Source: a virus
Virus record (IMG/VR): IMGVR_UViG_3300037493_000502
Span: 1-22,563 of that record
DNA: 22,563 bases
Reading direction: 5' to 3' (one strand)
Made by a program: the position numbers and the translations under genes. The notes beneath the pieces are model-generated. The model was not told where the DNA came from, ran no database searches, and was given only the letters and a program-made list of their open reading frames with translations. Position 1 is the stretch's first letter. Every line of letters starts with the position of its first letter. Shown one piece after another: positions 6,705 through 14,539 of this stretch.

Positions 6705-8825
6705 TTATTCTATAATTAAATTAATACTATCTTCGGTTTGCATTTGTATATCGTCTTCCGTTATTATTCCGCCTTCTTGTGGTTCGGGTAATATTGGTAT
6801 AAAATCATTTAATAAATTAAATATTGTTTCGCCCGTTGTTAAATTCGTTTTAAAGTCGTTTATAATATATCTTTTGTCTCTTATTATAAGCCTATCGTTT
6901 AGTTTTAACGACGTTAAAATTGAAATAGGTAATACCGCTTTTACGTTTGTTAATCTATTCTTAGGGTCAAACAAATTAGCTAAATAATCAAAGTAATAAG
7001 TTGCAAATAAACTTTGTTGAATCGGTATTCCTAAGTAAGTTGATGTTTCTGGAGCAAAGTTTAACGAGTAATCAACCCCACCAACGTTTGTGTCTTGTCC
7101 AAATATTTGAACTGAGTTACATACGTTTGTTCCCGTTGAATCTTTTATATAAATTGGATTTGTTGCTACTACGTCTTGTCCATAATACAAAATGCAAGGC
7201 TTCGGTATGTACGGAGACAAAGCATTATTAATTGAAAATCCAACTTGAACGTTTGTTCCCGTGTATTTGCTAAACATTAAGTTTTCAAAAGGAACGTCTA
7301 TGTTTAATTCCCCGCCGTCGTATGGGTAAGGTTGCTCCGTGTTTCCGTATTCTTTTAAACCCGTTTGTAAATAAAACTTATTTGTTATGCTTTCGCTCGG
7401 TTGATACCTAAACGAAATCTTTTTGTAAAGTTTTACCCTTTCAATATCTATGCTTGTTGAATCCGTAAAAGTTGTTATATCAAAAACGTTTCCAGACGCA
7501 TACCAATAGTTTAATGTTTCAACTAAAAACGTGTTTGGAGTATCCGTTCCCGTAACCGTTAAATTAAATTCCCTAAGCAACCCCGAAAAGAAATCGGAAA
7601 TTTTTAAGTCGGGTGCGTTTCTTTGTAAAGATGTTGTTGGAATATTAACTATTGATGAACTTTGCCATTGTGCAACTGGAGCGATTGGTACTCCAAAAGT
7701 ATATTCGTAAAAATAATATATATTGAAATCTAAATTTATTGTTCCTTGCGCTCTAATTTGAAAATAATACAAATTATTTAATCCCAATATGTCGGGTATA
7801 TTTACAACATTAAAAATTGCCCCCGTTCCGTCTCCTTGTATTGATTGAACTAAATTACCATTTGAATAAACGTCAACAAAATAAGGTATTAAAGTTGGTG
7901 GCGAAATTAGTTCTAAATATACTGAATGACCTCCGCCATTCGAAGCGTTTGTTGTTGCTTGAATTAAAAGAGTATTATTAATTGTATCAACAAAACTTAC
8001 CATTAAAACGTTATTTGGAAATGGTGGAAATGCCGATTGTCCTAAAAAAGTTGTAAACGCTAAAGTTTGTGGCGTAGACATTATTTCAAAGCGGTCTCGG
8101 TTTTTATACCACAAATAAGCATTTTTAAAATTGTCCGTTAAAAAGAAATTACTTGTAAAAGTTATTCCGTAATGCAACTCTATTAACTGCATTATTCTAC
8201 TTAATCTTAAGGCGGGGAATAATTCGCTTATATCTATTGCCCCTAAAAAAGTATCTATTTCACTTGCCGTGCCTAAATTAAACCACGACGGGGGCGTACC
8301 ACTTGCGGGAGTTGAGTTATATTTCCAAAATTCGCCAGAACTAATTAACGGAAAAGAGATGTCGGTAAAAGCTAAAGTTCCTTCAATAAACAATTGTAAC
8401 GTTGTTAAATTTAACGCTTGGTCTACGCTTAAGTAATCCAAGTCGCTTAACTTGTCTTCGCCGAATAAATCTTTTAAGCTCGTCAATTGCCCGTAAAAAG
8501 TAATCGTATAGTTTTCAACTTGTCCGTTCTTTACGTTTGACTTTTCTAACTGAATTCGTCCACGTCTAAAGGTAGTCATATCAATTTCAATATATCCGTC
8601 TTTACGTTCTTGAAAATTATAAGTGCCGTCTACGTCGCTTTGGTAAAAGTGTTGGAATATTGCGTTGTTTCGTGTCGTTGCGGGAATCGTAAACGCTTGG
8701 GAAAAGTCCGTACTTGTCTTTGAAATATCCGCAATATTTTGAACGCTTGAATTTACTTCAATTGTTTCGTCGTTGAATAAATCTATTTGTTGCCCTTCGA
8801 TAAAAACCCTTACTTCCCTTTTCAT
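6705..8825 (-). CDS. Large tail or baseplate-like structural protein
   Basis: 706 aa, beta-rich, Asn/Thr/Tyr/Phe-rich, with few Cys. The start (MKREVRVFIEGQQIDLFNDE) and the following SSVQNIADISKTSTDFSQAF segment match a type of large structural protein that I recall from Bacteroidota siphophages, encoded close to the tape measure. Residues 1-135 look like one domain. The middle (about 180-400) is low in charge and may be an Ig-like or lectin-like insertion, and 410-660 is a second conserved-looking part. It may be a distal tail, baseplate hub or tail-associated protein. It starts at a TAATG overlap with the upstream 372-aa gene, so the two are probably made in linked amounts. Exact role unknown. 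Confidence 0.6.
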   Translation of the reverse strand: MKREVRVFIEGQQIDLFNDETIEVNSSVQNIADISKTSTDFSQAFTIPATTRNNAIFQHFYQSDVDGTYNFQERKDGYIEIDMTTFRRGRIQLEKSNVKNGQVENYTITFYGQLTSLKDLFGEDKLSDLDYLSVDQALNLTTLQLFIEGTLAFTDISFPLISSGEFWKYNSTPASGTPPSWFNLGTASEIDTFLGAIDISELFPALRLSRIMQLIELHYGITFTSNFFLTDNFKNAYLWYKNRDRFEIMSTPQTLAFTTFLGQSAFPPFPNNVLMVSFVDTINNTLLIQATTNASNGGGHSVYLELISPPTLIPYFVDVYSNGNLVQSIQGDGTGAIFNVVNIPDILGLNNLYYFQIRAQGTINLDFNIYYFYEYTFGVPIAPVAQWQSSSIVNIPTTSLQRNAPDLKISDFFSGLLREFNLTVTGTDTPNTFLVETLNYWYASGNVFDITTFTDSTSIDIERVKLYKKISFRYQPSESITNKFYLQTGLKEYGNTEQPYPYDGGELNIDVPFENLMFSKYTGTNVQVGFSINNALSPYIPKPCILYYGQDVVATNPIYIKDSTGTNVCNSVQIFGQDTNVGGVDYSLNFAPETSTYLGIPIQQSLFATYYFDYLANLFDPKNRLTNVKAVLPISILTSLKLNDRLIIRDKRYIINDFKTNLTTGETIFNLLNDFIPILPEPQEGGIITEDDIQMQTEDSINLIIE

Positions 8826-9943
8826 TAAATTACATTGTTTATAACATCAAACGCCATTTCGAAATCTAAAGAATAATTTATTTTTTTGTTGTTTAAATTC
8901 TTTTCTTTGTTTATGCTTTTCGTGTTTATTCTTATTGGTAATTTCGTGTTTCCTTTAGTCCATAAAACCCGCTCACTTAATAAAAGTTGTTGTAAGTTTT
9001 CGTTAAACGTTTCGTCAACCCAACCCGAATTCACTTTATATTTTGTGCTTCCGTTATTATTAAAGATTTGTTTTTGCCCTTGCTTAACGTCGTAAGTTAA
9101 AGCGTCGATTGTCATCATAAAATTATAAGGGGTCGATTGAACTTCTAAGTTTTCAAAACTTGCCTTAAAAAATGTTTCCCGTTGCCAACCCCCGTACTTA
9201 TTTATAAAGTCCAGAACGATTGGTTCGTATTTACATTCCGTAACGGGTCTAAAATATCCAACCCAAAAAGGTAAAACAAACGGCGGTGGTCCAGTATAAA
9301 TGACAACTTTTGCACCTTCAGCAATCATAGACGAAGGCACTCTAAATAAATCAAATACACTTGCGCTTGTGGTTACATAACTAAAATTTGTTAATGTTTG
9401 TAAGCCCGTGTATTCAACCGTATAATCAACCCCTAAATAAGCCGTAATTGTACCCGCTAAACTTTCGCTTGTTGTTGGGTAAGCGGGGTCATAATAATAA
9501 TTGTAATCCATTTGGTCCGCTAAAACAACCGCTTGTCCATATGAATAGTCGGGGTTAATTCCCGTTTCATAATATCCGAAGCCGTCAAACGCTCGGTAAG
9601 TTGCATTAAATTGAGCAACGTAATTACCGCCAATTAGATTGTAAGTGTAAACATCAACTAAAGTATATTCGTCGTAAGGCGTTAATTGTAAGTTGACGTT
9701 TGCGTTGTCGGGACTTGTTGGGTGCGTTATGTTTTCGCGTATGTACGGGCTTAGATTGTAAAGCGTAACCGTGTTGTTTGACGCGGGTATTAATTTACTC
9801 AAAGTATAAGTCGGTGTTGCGGGTGGTAATGCGTTCGCCTTGTAAATGAATATTTCGACTTTCGAACCCGTTTGCGTTGGGTCGTCAACTTCGATAATAA
9901 AAGGACTGCGGACAAAAATATGGTCTTGAGTAGGTAACGCCAT
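8825..9943 (-). CDS. Tail/baseplate-associated structural protein
   Basis: 372 aa. It begins with a beta-sandwich-like region (RSPFIIEVDDPTQTGSKVEI, then LYNLSPYIRENI). Next comes a Tyr-rich section (GYYETGINPDYSYGQ, DYNYYYDPAYPTT) and a charged C-terminus (KGNTKLPIRINTKSINKEKN). The pattern resembles proteins encoded beside the large tail protein in other Bacteroidota phages, where a virion role is assumed. It lies two bases after the preceding gene and overlaps the next start by one base. No catalytic motif is visible. A tail-tip or baseplate function is the best guess from position. Confidence 0.55.
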   Translation of the reverse strand: MALPTQDHIFVRSPFIIEVDDPTQTGSKVEIFIYKANALPPATPTYTLSKLIPASNNTVTLYNLSPYIRENITHPTSPDNANVNLQLTPYDEYTLVDVYTYNLIGGNYVAQFNATYRAFDGFGYYETGINPDYSYGQAVVLADQMDYNYYYDPAYPTTSESLAGTITAYLGVDYTVEYTGLQTLTNFSYVTTSASVFDLFRVPSSMIAEGAKVVIYTGPPPFVLPFWVGYFRPVTECKYEPIVLDFINKYGGWQRETFFKASFENLEVQSTPYNFMMTIDALTYDVKQGQKQIFNNNGSTKYKVNSGWVDETFNENLQQLLLSERVLWTKGNTKLPIRINTKSINKEKNLNNKKINYSLDFEMAFDVINNVI

Positions 9944-9945
9944 TG

Positions 9946-10488
9946 CTATATGTTTTTAAAATTTTCTTCCATTATTGTATTAAATGTTTCTTCAGCTTCT
10001 AAGCCGTATGCTTCAATCATTTCGTCGGGTAAATTCTTAAATGCTTTTTCGAAAGGTGTGGTAAAAAATAAACTCCTTGATATACCTTGTCTAAAAACAC
10101 TTTCGCGAACTGCAAACGGACTTAACCCCTTTGAATTTGCCCATTGTGTAAAATGCTTGACGCTTGGTTTGTTTCCTATCTTAAAACTAAACGGACTGCC
10201 TTTTCCTTTTTGTTTCCACATTTTACCCTTGTTGTCCGTCTTTTTGAATTTGCTTGTTGTTGACCTTACGCCCCCCGCACCCATAACCCCTTGGTCTTGA
10301 TAAAATCCGTATTCTTCCATATCAAAATAAAGACGCAAAGAATTTGGCATAACTTTTATTTCGCCAGTAATGGAATCGTAAAGTTTGCGGGTGTGGTTCT
10401 TTTTTAACTTGCTTAAATTGCTTCGTGCTTGTTGTATAACGTAGTCCCTAAAATTTTCAAGAATTATTTGTTGTTCGTCTTTTTCCAT
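9946..10488 (-). CDS. Head-tail joining or tail-completion-like protein
   Basis: 180 aa. The N-terminus is helical and charged, residues about 30-60 hold beta strands (KLYDSITGEIKVMPNSLRLY), and a basic Gly/Lys-rich loop follows (RSTTSKFKKTDNKGKMWKQK). The segment RESVFRQGISRSLFFTTPFEKAFKNL near 128-153 resembles the C-terminal helix region of HK97 gp10-like neck/tail completion proteins. It lies next to a tail-terminator-like gene, as gp10-type genes usually do. The function is inferred from this order and from the mixed alpha/beta shape. Spacing is one base after the upstream gene and two bases before the next, so it is part of the tail operon. Confidence 0.5.
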   Translation of the reverse strand: MEKDEQQIILENFRDYVIQQARSNLSKLKKNHTRKLYDSITGEIKVMPNSLRLYFDMEEYGFYQDQGVMGAGGVRSTTSKFKKTDNKGKMWKQKGKGSPFSFKIGNKPSVKHFTQWANSKGLSPFAVRESVFRQGISRSLFFTTPFEKAFKNLPDEMIEAYGLEAEETFNTIMEENFKNI

Positions 10489-10489
10489 T

Positions 10490-10945
10490 TTAACAAATTG
10501 TCATTTCGTTTGGAACTAAAACGTCAAATGTCATCGTCCAACCGCTTAACAAGTTTTCGAATCGTTCCGTAAATGGTTCGCAATTTGGGTTTCCGTCAAT
10601 CTGGAATAAATCATAAGCTAAACTCCCGTGTAACATAATATCATAGGCTCGGTTTAAGATAGCTAAAGTTGAGTTTAAAGCGTCTTGTGTATTGTCGTTG
10701 CCTAAATATACGCTCGTGTTTTCCGTCTTCGATATGTCTACTAAATCCATTGCAATTAAAGAAATATTAAACCGCAAAACGTTTACTTCAAACGTACACG
10801 AATTAACCATAATGTGAACAAGTGGAAAAATAGTTTGCTTTGCTAAATCAACTTGGAAAATGTCGCCTTCGCTTACTGAGTTAACCAATGCGTCTGCGTC
10901 AAAGTGTGTTTTAAGTTTGTCTATTGCCGTGTAAAATCCTATCAT
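10490..10945 (-). CDS. Tail-terminator-like structural protein
   Basis: 151 aa. A short helical start (YTAIDKLKTHFDADALVNSV) is followed by strand-rich segments (FPLVHIMVNSCTFEVNVLRF, then WTMTFDVLVPNE) with a helix between them (ALNSTLAILNRAYDIML). The helix plus antiparallel sheet order and the size of about 150 aa match tail terminator or minor tail proteins. The start overlaps the preceding stop (ATGA at 10942-10945), so it is coupled to the frameshift product. I recall close relatives in Flavobacterium phages annotated only as hypothetical. The assignment is moderate at best. Confidence 0.5.
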   Translation of the reverse strand: MIGFYTAIDKLKTHFDADALVNSVSEGDIFQVDLAKQTIFPLVHIMVNSCTFEVNVLRFNISLIAMDLVDISKTENTSVYLGNDNTQDALNSTLAILNRAYDIMLHGSLAYDLFQIDGNPNCEPFTERFENLLSGWTMTFDVLVPNEMTIC

Positions 10946-11214
10946 TTTAAATACTTATTTAATTGTCTTTGTTCTATTTCGTTTTTTTGTTTCTCAAACG
11001 TTAAGTAAGTTAAACATTTAAGTAATCCCATTCGGGTAACTTCGTCAAATTTTGTGACATCTCCTTTAGCGAGCGCATAAATAGATTGATACCATCCCCA
11101 TTGTTTTGAAAATTGTGTTCTTTCGCTAAAGTCTCCAAGACCTTCGGGTTCTTCGCTATCTCTTGTTCTAAATAAACTATCGTAGCCGTTAGTAATTCGC
11201 TTCCTAAATTCCAA
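10942..11214 (-). CDS. -1 frame extension (GT-like) of the tail chaperone-like protein
   Basis: 90 codons open from TTG at 11214-11212, with no ATG start of its own in a usable place. It lies in the -1 frame relative to the gene at 11010-11702 and overlaps that gene's last 205 bases. Its first codon falls exactly at the end of a T TTT TTT slippery heptamer (11220-11214), so it is most likely read as a fusion: 163 residues of the upstream frame plus these 90, total 253. The sequence has QFSKQWGWYQSIYALAKGDV and MGLLKCLTYLTFEKQKNEIE. This Trp/Tyr-Ala-Gly-Asp pattern resembles the T-domain of tail assembly chaperones I recall from Bacteroidota phages. Translation from TTG as a separate protein, or a sequencing error in the T-run, are alternatives. 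Confidence 0.72.
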   Translation of the reverse strand: MEFRKRITNGYDSLFRTRDSEEPEGLGDFSERTQFSKQWGWYQSIYALAKGDVTKFDEVTRMGLLKCLTYLTFEKQKNEIEQRQLNKYLK

Positions 11215-11702
11215 AAAAAAACCGACGAACTTAATACAACTCCGAGTGGTGCGAACTTCATTAAGTCTGAAAATTCAGCCGTTCCAGTATAATCAATTAT
11301 TTCGTGTCCGTCTTTTCGTTTAATCTTAATTGGACGATACATTACCGCCATTGCTTTGTGGTAAGTGTCCCAACTTTTTAAGTTTTCTTCTAAGTCTACA
11401 TATTCGCCAAAACTTATATTTTGTAAGTCGGGAATAAATCCAAACTCCATATCTTTAATTTTAAAAGTAGGTGTAAACTTTGGTGTCTCAGAAAACAATT
11501 TATTAAAGTGAGTAACTAACTTTTGTACTTCAGTATATTTGATATTTATAATTTCTTTTAATTCAATATCGCAAAATATCTGAATCATTTTTTCCGCTAA
11601 CATTTCGTTGTCGGTTGTTGTCTCCTTAACCTTAATAAACTTTTGGTATTGCCCTAAAGTAATTTCGTTTAAGTCTGTTGGAATGGTTAATTCTAATTTC
11701 AT
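11010..11702 (-). CDS. Tail-assembly-chaperone-like protein (G-like, zero-frame product)
   Basis: 230 aa from ATG at 11702. An upstream in-frame ATG at 11741 would overlap the 57-aa gene at 11713-11886, so the internal start MKLELTIPTDLNEITLGQYQ with leader TTAATTATATAAAT is preferred. Residues 1-150 are a helical domain (QKFIKVKETTTDNEMLAEKM, FSETPKFTPTFKIKDMEFG). After residue 163 the frame continues for 67 more codons while the -1 frame carries a different, conserved-looking domain. The pair resembles lambda G and G-T, which shepherd the tape measure during tail assembly and dissociate before the tail is complete. Here it lies about 5 kb upstream of the tape measure, which is unusual, so the functional name is a hypothesis. 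Confidence 0.65.
   Translation of the reverse strand: MKLELTIPTDLNEITLGQYQKFIKVKETTTDNEMLAEKMIQIFCDIELKEIINIKYTEVQKLVTHFNKLFSETPKFTPTFKIKDMEFGFIPDLQNISFGEYVDLEENLKSWDTYHKAMAVMYRPIKIKRKDGHEIIDYTGTAEFSDLMKFAPLGVVLSSSVFFWNLGSELLTATIVYLEQEIAKNPKVLETLAKEHNFQNNGDGINLFMRSLKEMSQNLTKLPEWDYLNV
11214..11220 (-). other. Slippery heptamer T TTT TTT for -1 frameshifting
   Basis: On the minus strand a run of nine T (11221-11213) lies in zero frame as GTT TTT TTT TGG. This gives a canonical X XXY YYZ heptamer, T TTT TTT. A shift of -1 makes the next codon TTG at 11214-11212, which opens the 90-codon downstream frame. The zero frame is open through and beyond the site, so this is not a simple broken gene. 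Nine T could also promote transcriptional slippage. I did not establish a downstream pseudoknot. Confidence 0.72.
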
Positions 11703-11712
11703 ATTTATATAA

Positions 11713-11886
11713 TTAAGTTTTCGTTTTCTTGTTATATGCAACCGCTATTTCGTAAGCGTATAAAAGCATTTCAAAATGCAATACAAATTTCCTTGAATCG
11801 CTCATATTTATTTTAACCCTTACCCCTTTGCGTTGGTAAATGTATTCTTCAACTACGGCAATCATTACGCTAATATCGTTTGTCAT
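11713..11886 (-). CDS. Small protein of unknown function downstream of terminase (57 aa)
   Basis: ATG at 11884-11886 overlaps the terminase stop (ATGA), and TAA lies at 11713-11715, ten bases before the start of the chaperone-like gene. The protein runs MTNDISVMIAVVEEYIYQRK, then GVRVKINMSDSRKF, and ends in a basic tail (NKKTKT). It is a likely helical mini-protein. The exact fit between neighbours and the ATGA coupling make it a real gene. I do not recognise a family. Confidence 0.72.
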   Translation of the reverse strand: MTNDISVMIAVVEEYIYQRKGVRVKINMSDSRKFVLHFEMLLYAYEIAVAYNKKTKT

Positions 11887-13043
11887 CTTATTGCGTATTT
11901 TCCAAAGTTTGCGCTTTTGCCCAATGATTCCATTTCGTGATAACGTAAGGCGTCAATAGTATGGTTAAAGTTGTCTATTGGTTTATTCATTTGTTTGCCC
12001 GTCTTGTCTCTATCCCAACAATAAGCGCGTAACTCCTTTATTAGATTTGTGCTTTGTGCGGTTACTAAATACGATTGACTTTGCATTATTTGAATTCCAA
12101 AATTAACGCTATCTTGTCCCTTTGTAACGCCTTTAATTAGTTGCCCCGTTCTTCTTATTTCCTCGATTGATTTGGGTTCGCTACTATCTGCGTAAGCTAT
12201 TACGTTTTTTTGTAGCTTCTTCGATATTTCGTTATTCACAAGTCCCGTTTGATAAACAATTTCGTTTACTATTCTTTGTCCGTTGTAATTGTATATTTCT
12301 ATTATTGCAGTCGGGTCGTTTGTAAACCCAAAATCTAATCCGTAACCAATTAACTTTGCTTCGTTCGGTATCGTGTCAATCATTTTCCAATTGCTAAAAA
12401 CTACGCCTTCCAACATTCCTATTTCGCCTAAGCCATAAACACGCCACCAATTCGCCCAATAACTACTTGTCGACGCTTTAGAACGATTCTTTTCTATTTC
12501 CTTTACTATTCGTTCGTCGAGTGCTTCGTTGTCCTTATACGTCAAAATTAAGAAATCGGAATCGTCTTCGTGTTTTAGTTCGGTGTGTACCCAAAATTCG
12601 TTCGCTGGGTTAAAGTCTAAATAAATTTCCCGCTTGGTTCTTATTGATAGTTCATTGTATGCTTCAAACGTTACGTTGTTGCATTCGTTTATGTAAAGAA
12701 TGTCCCTTCGCGCTCCCCTTAACTTACTTGAATCGTCTGCGGAAAAAAATTCGATATAACTTCCGTTCCCGAAATCGTATCTTAATAATGATTTGTTAAA
12801 CCGCCCTTCAAAAAAACGGCTTGTCCATTTCATTATGTTTATGAAATCTTTTAACGCTCCCCGTCTTAAGTGCGGTATTGATTCCGCTACTATGCTTATT
12901 TCTAAGTTTGGGGTTTTGGCTGCTTTGCTTATTAATACGGGAATGATTCCAAATGTTTTACCCGCACTTGTTCCGCCTTGTATTATTTTGATTCGTTTTT
13001 TTAACGCTATAATTTTATTAACCGCCGTTGTTCTAACTAACAT
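11883..13043 (-). CDS. Terminase large subunit (packaging ATPase and nuclease)
   Basis: 386 aa, near the usual size for a phage large terminase. Walker A is GGTSAGKT at residues 23-30 and a Walker B-like strand is ILYINE (115-120). The C-terminal RNase H-like nuclease has Asp237 in LDFGF, Asp286 in YADSSEP and Asp364 in HTIDALRY, in the expected order and spacing. The enzyme binds the empty procapsid portal, translocates DNA using ATP and cuts the genome. Its start overlaps the small-terminase-like gene by 11 bases, which fits a small/large subunit pair. It resembles the Terminase_3/Terminase_6 groups of Bacteroidota phages. Complete, with no odd residues. Confidence 0.93.
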   Translation of the reverse strand: MLVRTTAVNKIIALKKRIKIIQGGTSAGKTFGIIPVLISKAAKTPNLEISIVAESIPHLRRGALKDFINIMKWTSRFFEGRFNKSLLRYDFGNGSYIEFFSADDSSKLRGARRDILYINECNNVTFEAYNELSIRTKREIYLDFNPANEFWVHTELKHEDDSDFLILTYKDNEALDERIVKEIEKNRSKASTSSYWANWWRVYGLGEIGMLEGVVFSNWKMIDTIPNEAKLIGYGLDFGFTNDPTAIIEIYNYNGQRIVNEIVYQTGLVNNEISKKLQKNVIAYADSSEPKSIEEIRRTGQLIKGVTKGQDSVNFGIQIMQSQSYLVTAQSTNLIKELRAYCWDRDKTGKQMNKPIDNFNHTIDALRYHEMESLGKSANFGKYAIR

Positions 13044-13353
13044 CTGGAAATAACGGTTGTTCTATATTGGTTTGTTCGATTTGTTGAACGGGTGCGCCAT
13101 ATCCACTATTCATTAATTCTTTGTACGCTGAAACATCGCCGTCCCTTGCTTTTTTTATTAAGGCTAAAGTAATCATATCTTCTTGGCTCATTGTTTCTTG
13201 TTCGCCTGTTATTGGGTTCTTTAATGATTGATTAACTTCTAACCATTTCCGCGCTATCGTGCTTCGGTTTCTGCTTCCTTTTGGTCGTCCGTTTGGGTTT
13301 CCGCTTTCGCCTTGTTCAAATGGTTTTAAAGTGCCTCCGTTTTTTCCTTCCAT
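13033..13353 (-). CDS. Terminase small subunit-like protein (DUF5681-like start)
   Basis: 106 aa. The N-terminus (ESGNPNGRPKGSRNRST) has the G-NPNGRPKG-S-N motif of DUF5681-type proteins, often encoded just before phage terminases. Residues 35-90 are helical and charged and could form a DNA-binding unit, and the tail is acidic and Gln-rich. It lies directly upstream of the large terminase with an 11-base overlap, so it probably recognises the packaging site. The small-terminase role is inferred from motif and context; the DNA site (cos or pac) is not visible to me. Confidence 0.72.
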   Translation of the reverse strand: MEGKNGGTLKPFEQGESGNPNGRPKGSRNRSTIARKWLEVNQSLKNPITGEQETMSQEDMITLALIKKARDGDVSAYKELMNSGYGAPVQQIEQTNIEQPLFPDVS

Positions 13354-13363
13354 AACTCTGTTT

Positions 13364-14539
13364 TTACATTGTAATTCCGTTGCGTTTAATTTCTAAACTC
13401 GGGTCAAGTTTTTTCATTCGGTCAATTATTACTTGACAATACTTTGGGTCTAATTCCATTCCGTAACATTTGCGTTTAAGTTGGTGGCTTGCAACCATTG
13501 TACTTCCAGAACCTAAAAAGAAATCAAAAACTAAACTATTTTCGTTTGAACTTATTTTCATTTCATTTGCTATTAATTCAATTGGCTTCATTGTTGGGTG
13601 TAATCCTTTTTCCCTTCCGTATTCTAAACACCTTGAATAATTAACATCTTTTAATCCGTTATTCCAAATTGCATTTTTTCTAAATAAAATTAAATATTCA
13701 ATGTCGGGTCTGTGGCTGTCTCCTATTGGAATAGCATTTGGTTTTTTCCATATTAAAACATTAAAAGAATAACCGATATCTTTTGCCCAAACTAAATAAT
13801 CAGGTAATAATTCTTTGTTGCAAAATATGTAAGCATTTAATTTATTTTTGTCAAATATTAAAGGCAATACTTGTAAAAATTCAGTTGGTTCGAAATTAGA
13901 AATAAATTCAATACTTGCCCCTTGTTTTTTTAATCCTTTACCTATGCTTCCATTACATCCACCTTCCGTTTCTATTTTATAAGGCGGGTCTGTAAATACC
14001 ATATCAGCCTTCTCGCCATTCATTAACTTTGCAACTGTATCTGAACACGTACTATCTCCACAAAGTAAACGGTGTTCGCCTATTTGAAATAAGTCTCCTA
14101 ATACTATGTCCGTGTTTATTTCGTTTGGTATTTCGTAATCGTCTTCTTCAGCTTCTAATTCCTGAACGCTAACATCCAACGGTAAGTCTAAACCCCAATC
14201 TTGTAATTTGTCGGTGTCCCATTCATTCGCTAAAATATCCCAATCCCATTCTCCAAAACCTACGTTGTCTTTAACTATAAATTCGTCTTTTTGTTGCTCG
14301 GTTAAGTCTTCAGCCTTTACAATAAATACTTCTTTTAATCCTACTTCAATACAAGCCTTTAATCGCATATTTCCACCCAGAACAATATTGTTTTCGTCAA
14401 CTACTATCGGACGTAATTCCAACATTTGCGGAAATTCTTGTATTGACTTAACTAACTTTCTAAACTTGTCGTCTTTTATTAAACGTGGGTTCTTTGGGTT
14501 CGTTTTTATGGTGCTTATTTTAACTAACTGCGTCTGCAT
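13364..14539 (-). CDS. ParB-like domain fused to DNA methyltransferase (beta-class)
   Basis: 391 aa. Residues 1-95 match a ParB/sulfiredoxin-like nuclease domain (KISTIKTNPKNPRLIKD, then VLGGNMRLKACIEVG). Residues 150-391 are an amino-methyltransferase with catalytic DPPY at 184-187 and the SAM-binding FDFFLGSGST at 338-347. That motif order (DPPY first, FxGxG last) is the beta class, which makes N6-methyladenine or N4-methylcytosine. The fusion is common in phages and mobile elements and may protect phage DNA from host restriction. The central segment after DPPY (residues about 187-306) holds 5 CpG in 360 bases against 16 in the preceding N-terminal 360, so this target-recognition part may have been swapped. 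No partner restriction enzyme is visible. Confidence 0.85.
   Translation of the reverse strand: MQTQLVKISTIKTNPKNPRLIKDDKFRKLVKSIQEFPQMLELRPIVVDENNIVLGGNMRLKACIEVGLKEVFIVKAEDLTEQQKDEFIVKDNVGFGEWDWDILANEWDTDKLQDWGLDLPLDVSVQELEAEEDDYEIPNEINTDIVLGDLFQIGEHRLLCGDSTCSDTVAKLMNGEKADMVFTDPPYKIETEGGCNGSIGKGLKKQGASIEFISNFEPTEFLQVLPLIFDKNKLNAYIFCNKELLPDYLVWAKDIGYSFNVLIWKKPNAIPIGDSHRPDIEYLILFRKNAIWNNGLKDVNYSRCLEYGREKGLHPTMKPIELIANEMKISSNENSLVFDFFLGSGSTMVASHQLKRKCYGMELDPKYCQVIIDRMKKLDPSLEIKRNGITM

Noticed and set aside
11703-11741. A 13-codon N-terminal extension of the chaperone-like protein starting at 11741.
   Set aside because: It overlaps the end of the coupled 57-aa gene, and the internal ATG at 11702 has the leader shared with the protease gene and a typical start sequence.
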